The notes under the pieces: generated by a model
The model's input: the letters and a program-made list of their open reading frames with translations, nothing else
Told to the model about the DNA's origin: nothing
Databases searched by the model: none
Made by a program: the position numbers and the translations under genes
DNA from: Spirochaetales bacterium UBA6872
GTDB lineage: Bacteria; Spirochaetota; Spirochaetia; Sphaerochaetales; Sphaerochaetaceae
Direction: 5' to 3'
Length of the DNA: 10,780 nucleotides
Assembly (NCBI GenBank): GCA_002452215.1
Contig: DKCO01000050.1
Location: 1 to 10,780 of the forward strand
Shown here: positions 6,243 through 10,780 of the stretch, piece after piece
Layout: every line of letters starts with the position of its first letter
Numbering within the stretch: the first letter of the stretch is position 1

Positions 6243-8231
6243 TTATTTTGTCTTGTTTTTCCCTAAGCCAACTGGCTCAAAGGCAATTCCACGACCTGTA
6301 AAATATTTTGTAAAGAACTCATAGTAATTGAGTCTTAGAGATTGTATACCAGCAGAAAGCCCCTCGAGAGCAATTACAAGGATGTTGCCAGCAATCATGA
6401 TCAGGATTTTGAAAATCATATTGCTTGTCAAATCCGACATATCAGAAAAAGCTGTCATCAACGAAACATGAGCAATACCCAACCCAGCAACTCTCATGAA
6501 TGAAAGCGTATTTGACAGGAACCCAGAGAATATCTCAAGTGCCTCAACAAGAAATTCCATGATCGTATCCATAATCAGAGATCCAATCGATTTTTTCTCC
6601 CCTCCATGTTTTCTCTCGACAATATACTCCAGAGGAACTTGAATAAGGATAATCACAATACCAAGTATAAGCACAGGCATCAAAAAAGGCGATGATGGGA
6701 ATGTCTTGTACCCAGATTTCACAAAGCCATAGCCAAACCAAATGCCAAGAGCAAATAGCATTCCACCAACAAAGCCATTTCTGGAGCACACAAGTTCAAT
6801 AAATCGCTTTTTCCTCAATAGATTTATCCAGTTGAGAATCAATCCTGTTGATATTACAGCAATTCCGAACCAAATAGTGATTCCCAAGATATCATAAATA
6901 CTAGTTATCGATCCCGATGACACATGACCGTTCACAACAGCATGGTAATTAAACCACAGAGGAGGAAAAAGAGAATAGCCGAAACAAGATCCAAACAAGA
7001 GTCCACCAACCATTGATGCTGGACCCAAGTACAAAAGAAGCGAGCAAAGATATCTTGATATCAATCCGTCCTTCTTTGTTGGGTTCTTCTTGTAAATATA
7101 ACCACCAACCAAACCAATCAGCAAAAGGATAAATCCTTGGCCAAGGTCAGCAAACATGAGCATAAACATCAAAATATATGCAACAGTTGTGAATGGTGTT
7201 GGATTGATGGAGCCATATTCAGGCGTACCATAGTTTTCCACAATATGTTCAAAAGGTGCAAGAATCTTAGGGCTTTTAATCTCAACAGGCACGCTTTCGA
7301 TCGAAACATCACTTGCCTCAGTCCACTCTATTATGCATTTGCCTTTTGTAATTGAGTAAATGATGCTTTCAACGCTTTGGCTATCCTCCTCTGACACCCA
7401 TCCAGAGAAAAGAGTCGTATTGTTGGTGTAAGAGAAAAAGGACTCAACATGTTCGCAAAGCTCATTAGCCCTCACTTTTTTCCACATATCGATAAGCACT
7501 TGCTGCTTGGATTGTATCTTTGAAATGCAATCGTCGGAAAGTGCCTTTAATTGATTCTTGCAATCTCTGATTTGAGAAGAAAGAGAGGACAATGCTCTTT
7601 TCTTTGCATCATCCTGAATGATTGGATCTGGGTTCTCTGTCCAACCGAACTTATCCACAATATCACTTAGCCTGGATGAGTCTCTTCTTAAGCAAAGCGT
7701 CACATATGGAAGCTTATCGAAGAGAAATATGCCCCCAATTTGTGATAGCCTATCCTTCAAATCATCTATCTTGCCTGAAGTAATTGAACCTACACGAAGA
7801 TCTAGGTAATTATTATCCTTATCCTTTGATTTGCAATGCTCATCAAGTTCTTCCAAAGACAAGAGCTTTTGATTCACAATTTTTTGTTTATCACGGATCT
7901 GTTGCAATGATGCCGACATCCTATCAAGATCAGTAGTTATTGCATCAATCTGTACAGCCTTGCTCTCTTCCATGTCTTTCGAAGTGAGTTCAGGGATTGC
8001 TATCCCACCTTGTCGGAGAAACCCCTCGATTCTAGCTCTTGTATCAGAAAGAACAGCCTTAGGCACAGCCGATGTATGGCTGGAAAGCATCTTTAGCTTA
8101 TCAGATGGAATTGAGTCAATATGTACAAATTCCATTGCTCCCTTTTCAATTAATGCTTTCACTACAGCCTCACGGCTATCATCCATGATGACAGCTGTCA
8201 GCATTCTCATTTTGCGGGTAAACATACTCAT
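6243..8231 (-). CDS. atpI: V-type ATPase subunit I (a-type stator with ion half-channels)
   Basis: The stator membrane subunit, 662 residues from the preferred start. The N-terminal half (to about residue 330) is cytosolic with long coiled-coil segments that contact the peripheral stalks. The C-terminal half has about eight membrane helices. The block LSFMRVAGLGIAHVSL carries the essential Arg (about residue 580, equivalent to yeast Vph1 Arg735), and GIQSLRLNYYEFFTKYF carries the second conserved Arg (about 633). MFADLGQGFILLL in the first helix region is also characteristic. The start at 8231 makes an ATGA overlap with the subunit C stop, with GGGAGG 10 bases upstream. The longer frame from ATG 8267 adds 12 unlikely residues. 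The symbol follows bacterial V-ATPase usage (also ntpI). Confidence 0.95.
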   Translation of the reverse strand: MSMFTRKMRMLTAVIMDDSREAVVKALIEKGAMEFVHIDSIPSDKLKMLSSHTSAVPKAVLSDTRARIEGFLRQGGIAIPELTSKDMEESKAVQIDAITTDLDRMSASLQQIRDKQKIVNQKLLSLEELDEHCKSKDKDNNYLDLRVGSITSGKIDDLKDRLSQIGGIFLFDKLPYVTLCLRRDSSRLSDIVDKFGWTENPDPIIQDDAKKRALSSLSSQIRDCKNQLKALSDDCISKIQSKQQVLIDMWKKVRANELCEHVESFFSYTNNTTLFSGWVSEEDSQSVESIIYSITKGKCIIEWTEASDVSIESVPVEIKSPKILAPFEHIVENYGTPEYGSINPTPFTTVAYILMFMLMFADLGQGFILLLIGLVGGYIYKKNPTKKDGLISRYLCSLLLYLGPASMVGGLLFGSCFGYSLFPPLWFNYHAVVNGHVSSGSITSIYDILGITIWFGIAVISTGLILNWINLLRKKRFIELVCSRNGFVGGMLFALGIWFGYGFVKSGYKTFPSSPFLMPVLILGIVIILIQVPLEYIVERKHGGEKKSIGSLIMDTIMEFLVEALEIFSGFLSNTLSFMRVAGLGIAHVSLMTAFSDMSDLTSNMIFKILIMIAGNILVIALEGLSAGIQSLRLNYYEFFTKYFTGRGIAFEPVGLGKNKTK

Positions 8232-9325
8232 AACGATACAGCCTCCCTTATCTTCTCCTCGCTCCATTTATAGTATTTGGCAGATAAGATTGCTCGGATT
8301 ATAGCATCTTCGCGGTTCGATAAAAAGAAATACGCAAGGATTATACCAATCGAAAAAGCATCTCCTACAAGCATTTGAGAATATTCTTTCATCCTCATCT
8401 TAGCAAGATAGTTTTCAATAAGGAGAATCTGTCTTGCATTCTCGTTTTTTCCTGTCAAATCATCGTTTATGCGTCTAATATTGTCTATCTCCTTGCTAAG
8501 ATCCGGATAATTGCTTGAAATAATGTGTTTTACATATACAATCAAATCGCTCGACTTCAAATGATTGCTCTCTGCAAGCTGCTCATAAATACTTCCATAT
8601 GGAATTATAATCTTCTCTATCTCTTCATTTGAAAGGCTGTGATAATATCCATATCGTATAAGCAGTAGAATATTCTTGAGATCCACATCCACGGTATAAA
8701 GCTTTCGAGCAACTGAATAATCGCTGCTAGGCAATTTTGATATTGAAGAAAAGAGCAATTTGAAGTAGTTCTGGTCCAAAGCTATCTCTAGATCAAAAAG
8801 ACCTTTACTTGATATCTCTTCATATGAGAAAGAAGATAAAACACTAAAGTACGGAGAATCTTTTACATTCTCGAGAATATCACTATAGCTTGTTGCATTG
8901 ATTATCCCATTCCAGTCTACATCATTTACAATTCTTTCCTTGTACAAATAGGATGCACGATATCTTATAGAATGATGCTTGACATTATCCGAATACCACA
9001 ACCTCAACGCATTCTTCAGATTTTCAATTTCAAGTTTCTCCAATAGAACAGATATGAAATCCGATGCAGCTGTAGGCAACATTTTTGCAATTGATTTGTA
9101 ATTATCCACTTCCTCAGAAAAAAGGCTTAGCTCAACTAATTGCAAATCGCCACTTTGCTCATAAATGCCAACCAATTGATCATGTCTGGTACCCGACAAA
9201 GCATTTATGCAATCAGCTAGTGTCGGAGCCTTGATCATATTGTCAATTAGTTGAGAATCCCGCATAATCCCAATGCGAGCTCTAAGTTTCGCTATTGTAT
9301 AACCGTAATCAGCAACCTTTCCCAT
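8228..9325 (-). CDS. atpC: V-type ATPase subunit C (AC39/d type rotor adaptor)
   Basis: A 365-residue subunit C of the AC39/d family, the funnel-shaped soluble protein on top of the K ring that couples it to the D-F shaft. The N-terminal motif DYGYTIAKLRARIGIMRD (residues 6-23) is characteristic. The rest is all-helical, with the repeated ENLKNALRLW and DLKNILLLIRYGYY-type segments (near 100 and 215) expected of its threefold internal repeat. The family is poorly conserved, so the call rests on these motifs, the length and the operon. The start at 9325 lies 6 bases after the G/H stop, with GGATAGG as a modest ribosome-binding site containing that stop codon. The 3' end overlaps subunit I by an ATGA. 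Its place between G and I is unusual, since C normally follows E. Confidence 0.9.
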   Translation of the reverse strand: MGKVADYGYTIAKLRARIGIMRDSQLIDNMIKAPTLADCINALSGTRHDQLVGIYEQSGDLQLVELSLFSEEVDNYKSIAKMLPTAASDFISVLLEKLEIENLKNALRLWYSDNVKHHSIRYRASYLYKERIVNDVDWNGIINATSYSDILENVKDSPYFSVLSSFSYEEISSKGLFDLEIALDQNYFKLLFSSISKLPSSDYSVARKLYTVDVDLKNILLLIRYGYYHSLSNEEIEKIIIPYGSIYEQLAESNHLKSSDLIVYVKHIISSNYPDLSKEIDNIRRINDDLTGKNENARQILLIENYLAKMRMKEYSQMLVGDAFSIGIILAYFFLSNREDAIIRAILSAKYYKWSEEKIREAVSL

Positions 9326-9331
9326 ATAAAC

Positions 9332-9649
9332 CTATCCAATAGAGGAAATGCGCTCAATAGCCCTCTTTACCATTCTTGAAAGTGCATCCGGATCTACTTT
9401 TGCACCTTCTTTTTCAATTTTGATTCTTTCTTGCTCATATTGCGCAAGATGCGCATCTAAGGTTTTATTAGCAGAATCCAAGGCATCAGATCCCTCTTTG
9501 CGAACTTGTTCTACCCGAGTCTGGATCTTCTTACGAGCATCAGCTTGAGCTTCCAAAATCATATTCTGAGCCTCTTTCTCTGCTTCAGAGACTATTTTGT
9601 CAGCTTCAGCCTCAACATTAAGAATATCGTCAATAACTTCACTTTGCAT
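9332..9649 (-). CDS. V-type ATPase subunit G/H (peripheral stalk coiled coil)
   Basis: A short helical protein of 105 residues from the preferred start, rich in Glu, Ala, Lys and Gln. The heptad-like pattern running through AEADKIVSEAEKEAQNMILE and the ARKKIQTRVEQ segment is the signature of the small stalk subunit (G in Thermus, H in archaea, ntpF in Enterococcus) that pairs with subunit E. It ends with a typical short amphipathic segment containing RMVKRAIERI. The start at 9649 is supported by GGAGAG 3-5 bases upstream. The in-frame ATG at 9703 would add 18 non-helical residues and lacks a ribosome-binding site. It is the first ATPase gene of the operon. Coiled-coil composition makes homology weak, so the call depends partly on context. 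Confidence 0.85.
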   Translation of the reverse strand: MQSEVIDDILNVEAEADKIVSEAEKEAQNMILEAQADARKKIQTRVEQVRKEGSDALDSANKTLDAHLAQYEQERIKIEKEGAKVDPDALSRMVKRAIERISSIG

Positions 9650-9652
9650 AAG

Positions 9653-9658
9653 CTCTCC
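9653..9658 (-). promoter_or_regulatory. Ribosome-binding site deciding the subunit G/H start
   Basis: GGAGAG (9658-9653) sits just upstream of ATG 9649. The upstream in-frame ATG at 9703 is preceded by an AT-rich stretch with no purine-rich site, so 9649 is the better start. Confidence 0.6.
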
Positions 9659-9702
9659 GACTAAGCACACTTTGTTCCATAAATCAACATTAGTCAAGGA
9701 CA

Positions 9703-9731
9703 TTGATAATGTTGTATAAAGCAGAATCCAA
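9703..9731 (-). promoter_or_regulatory. Candidate promoter for the V-ATPase operon
   Basis: In the 104-base gap between the PUR-family gene and subunit G/H, TTGGAT (9731-9726) and TATCAA (9708-9703) are separated by 17 bases, each matching consensus at four of six positions. Initiation near 9696 would leave a leader of about 47 bases before ATG 9649. The match is modest, and read-through from the PUR gene is equally possible because no clear terminator is seen in the gap. Confidence 0.3.
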
Positions 9732-9753
9732 AATAATATTAAGCAATTTCAAG

Positions 9754-10023
9754 CTATTCTTTATTAGAGATAAATCTAGATTTCTTCTTGGTTCCATTTT
9801 GCTTTACAAAATCAAGAGTCTTCTGAAATTCCTTTACAAACTCTCCTAAATCTTCTTGATATACAATGACAGACTGTCTTAAAAATCTTCCCTCAATATC
9901 AGTAGGACGCGACTCTACAATATTGAGATATAAGTCACCATAGACATTTTCCTTGACATTGAAAAAATAAGTACGATCGTTTTTAACTAATTTTGTTGAG
10001 TATACTTCCCCACGCTCTCCCAT
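9754..10023 (-). CDS. PUR-family (PUR-alpha-like, DUF3276) DNA/RNA-binding protein
   Basis: An 89-residue protein recognised as a single-repeat PUR protein. The pattern GEVYSTKLVKNDRTYFFNVK, then YGDLYLNIVESR, then a helix containing EDLGEFVKEFQKTLDF, matches the four-strand plus helix PUR repeat of the DUF3276 group. Spirochaete members such as Borrelia BpuR bind single-stranded nucleic acid as dimers and regulate gene expression. Bacteroidetes have close relatives. The C-terminus is Lys/Arg-rich (KKKSRF). A strong ribosome-binding site, GGAGGG, lies about 5 bases upstream of ATG 10023. It is 104 bases ahead of subunit G/H and in the same orientation, so it may be a separate gene or the first gene of the ATPase transcript. 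A regulatory role toward the ATPase is not shown. Confidence 0.8.
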   Translation of the reverse strand: MGERGEVYSTKLVKNDRTYFFNVKENVYGDLYLNIVESRPTDIEGRFLRQSVIVYQEDLGEFVKEFQKTLDFVKQNGTKKKSRFISNKE

Positions 10024-10071
10024 AGGACCCTCCGATAAAACAAAATTGCTATCTTTTTGATTGCTGCAAAT

Positions 10072-10101
10072 ATGATGTGATATTTTTTAACAAAAAGTCA
10101 A
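10072..10101 (-). promoter_or_regulatory. Candidate promoter for the PUR-family gene
   Basis: TTGACT (10101-10096) matches the -35 box at five of six positions. CATCAT (10077-10072) matches the -10 box at four of six, with an 18-base spacer containing an A tract. The predicted start lies about 40 bases ahead of ATG 10023. The region is very AT-rich, so chance matches are likely. Confidence 0.3.
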
Positions 10102-10282
10102 ATCTATTACAAAAAATCTATAAAATATGAAGTAACTACTCATTCGCATAATTTTTAAAATCCCATCATATGTACTTTTGACGAACTAAATGCCATTGAT
10201 TTGGTGATATCCACACTAAATAATTTCTTCCAATATAAGAAAATAACTATCACAAACGCTTGCAAATATCCCTACTTATACA

Positions 10283-10332
10283 CCTAAGACACTTGTCAAG
10301 ACAGTTCTCAGAAAAATAAAGAATATCTTAGG
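10283..10332. repeat. Inverted repeat CCTAAGA / TCTTAGG
   Basis: CCTAAGA at 10283-10289 and TCTTAGG at 10326-10332 are perfect inverted copies 36 bases apart. The right copy lies directly against the stop codon (10333-10335) of the possible transposase relic. It could be a structured 3' region or part of an insertion-sequence end, but the stem is short. Confidence 0.3.
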
Positions 10333-10428
10333 CTACTCCTTCAGCTCTGCATTTCTCGCTTTCCAATCAAAAAAATCTTTTTGACTATCATTAACACTTT
10401 CCCAATTTATCGGACTATAGAGACCTAA
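10333..10428 (-). pseudogene. Possible C-terminal relic of a transposase (IS3-like?)
   Basis: Minus-strand codons 10428-10336 read LGLYSPINWESVNDSQ then KDFFDWKARNAELKE and stop at 10333. No start codon is present and a stop lies immediately upstream (10431-10429). The LG-x-x-SP-x-x-[WF]-E pattern resembles the end of IS3-type integrase-core transposases (LGYxSPxEFE). The stretch happens to be in the same frame as the IS4-like transposase that ends at 10435, two stops away. It is too short for a firm call and may be chance. Confidence 0.22.
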
Positions 10429-10434
10429 CTATGG

Positions 10435-10780
10435 CTAGGGATTTTTTCTAGGTCTACCTGGTTTTCTCTTTGGTTCGTTCCCTTCTTTTTCTTTTTTAGG
10501 CCTTCCCCGTTTTCTTTTTATGGTTGGATCTATAGCAAGTCCAAGCTTGACCATCAACTCGAAAACAGATGGAAGATTGTTTCTTTCCCAATAGCCATCA
10601 TGCAGCTTGGGCATGGTACAGTCGCCTTTGATGCTACGCCAAACAGAGGAAAGATCTTCCATCATGTCTCCATAAGAAAGCTCATCTAGCACTCCACATT
10701 CTTCTGCTTTTTTACACATCCTGGAAGTAAGAACAGTAGAAATAAAATTGATGAATTCTGATCCAATTACACTGTAGTCA
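10435..10780 (-). CDS. Transposase C-terminus, IS4/IS1634-like, partial
   Basis: The frame is open to the right edge of the window, so this is the 3' end of a larger gene. The apparent ATG at 10719 is internal: codons upstream read DYSVIGSEFINFISTVLTSR without a stop. The pattern (EFINFIS helix, then a basic segment, then a GVLDELSYGDMMEDL helix, then a region ending in LVKLGL-like FELMVKLGLAI) resembles the C-terminal part of DDE transposases of the IS4/IS1634 type, after the catalytic Glu. The catalytic residues themselves lie outside the window. The tail is strikingly basic with two AT-hook-like cores, KRKRGRPKK and KRKPGRPRK. It ends at TAG 10437-10435. The other end of the element is outside, so its terminal repeats cannot be defined. 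Confidence 0.65.
   Translation of the reverse strand, partial: DYSVIGSEFINFISTVLTSRMCKKAEECGVLDELSYGDMMEDLSSVWRSIKGDCTMPKLHDGYWERNNLPSVFELMVKLGLAIDPTIKRKRGRPKKEKEGNEPKRKPGRPRKNP

Larger units (their letters stand above)
10024..10434. other. AT-rich intergenic region without a confident gene
   Basis: These 411 bases between the PUR-family gene and the transposase end contain no convincing complete gene on either strand. They hold the candidate PUR promoter (10072-10101), a 7-base inverted repeat (10283-10289 and 10326-10332), a weak 6-bp hairpin (10224-10229 and 10237-10242), and a 31-codon open stretch resembling a transposase C-terminus (10336-10428). The mix suggests an accessory junction where mobile DNA has inserted beside the conserved operon. 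No tRNA or CRISPR structure is visible. Confidence 0.6.

Noticed and set aside
8232..8267. ATG at 8267 as the start of subunit I
   Set aside because: It would overlap subunit C by 40 bases and add a non-conserved leader. ATG 8231 gives an ATGA overlap and an upstream GGGAGG.
10224..10242. Hairpin TTTCTT / AAGAAA as a terminator
   Set aside because: It is a six-bp all-weak stem without a T tract on either side, expected by chance in such AT-rich sequence.
10421..10455. Inverted repeat AGACCTA / TAGGTCT around the transposase stop
   Set aside because: It is seven bases with a 21-base loop, partly inside the coding sequence and without a T tract. It could be part of an element end, but the other end is not visible, so no call is made.
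10435..10719. A complete 94-residue AT-hook (HMG-like) DNA-binding protein starting at 10719
   Set aside because: The frame continues upstream to the window edge without a stop, and the upstream residues fit a transposase C-terminal helix. The ATG at 10719 has no good ribosome-binding site, so it is an internal methionine.

Overview
This AT-rich window is almost filled by one long gene cluster read right to left on the minus strand. It encodes a complete rotary V/A-type ATPase. The organism is probably a spirochaete (Treponema or Sphaerochaeta-like). That inference rests on the bacterial V-type ATPase next to a short PUR-family (DUF3276-like) nucleic-acid-binding protein, a family known from spirochaetes (Borrelia BpuR) and Bacteroidetes. 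Nothing in the window proves the phylum.

Layout in the direction of transcription. The right edge (10780-10435) holds the C-terminal end of an IS4/IS1634-like transposase with an AT-hook-like basic tail. It is cut by the window edge. Next come about 410 bases with no confident gene (10434-10024), containing a short possible transposase relic and an inverted repeat. The PUR-family gene lies at 10023-9754. After a 104-base gap with a candidate promoter, the V-ATPase genes follow in the order G/H (9649), C (9325), I (8231), K (6231), F (5873), E (5577), A (4970), B (3199), D (1748). Immediately downstream, with an overlap and a 2-base gap, come a universal stress protein (1111) and a stand-alone PTS EIIA/PtsN-like protein (620-174). 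The left 173 bases hold a candidate terminator for the operon, another hairpin, and a strong outward-facing promoter for a gene beyond the left edge.

How the genes work together. A and B form the catalytic head. D and F form the central shaft, and C couples that shaft to the K proteolipid ring. I carries the ion half-channels, and E plus G/H form the peripheral stalks. Spacing is tight throughout: ATGA overlaps at C/I and F/E, longer overlaps at E/A, A/B and D/usp, and short gaps elsewhere. This indicates one transcript with translational coupling. The UspA-like and EIIA-like proteins appear to be part of the same transcript. They are the most interesting feature, because they suggest that pump output is tied to nucleotide/stress state and to PTS phosphorylation. 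The gene order (C between G and I, F before E) differs from the common I-K-E-C-F-A-B-D arrangement.

Several longest-possible reading frames start too early. Ribosome-binding sites or family alignment place the real starts of G/H, I, F, A, Usp and EIIA further downstream, as noted in the entries.
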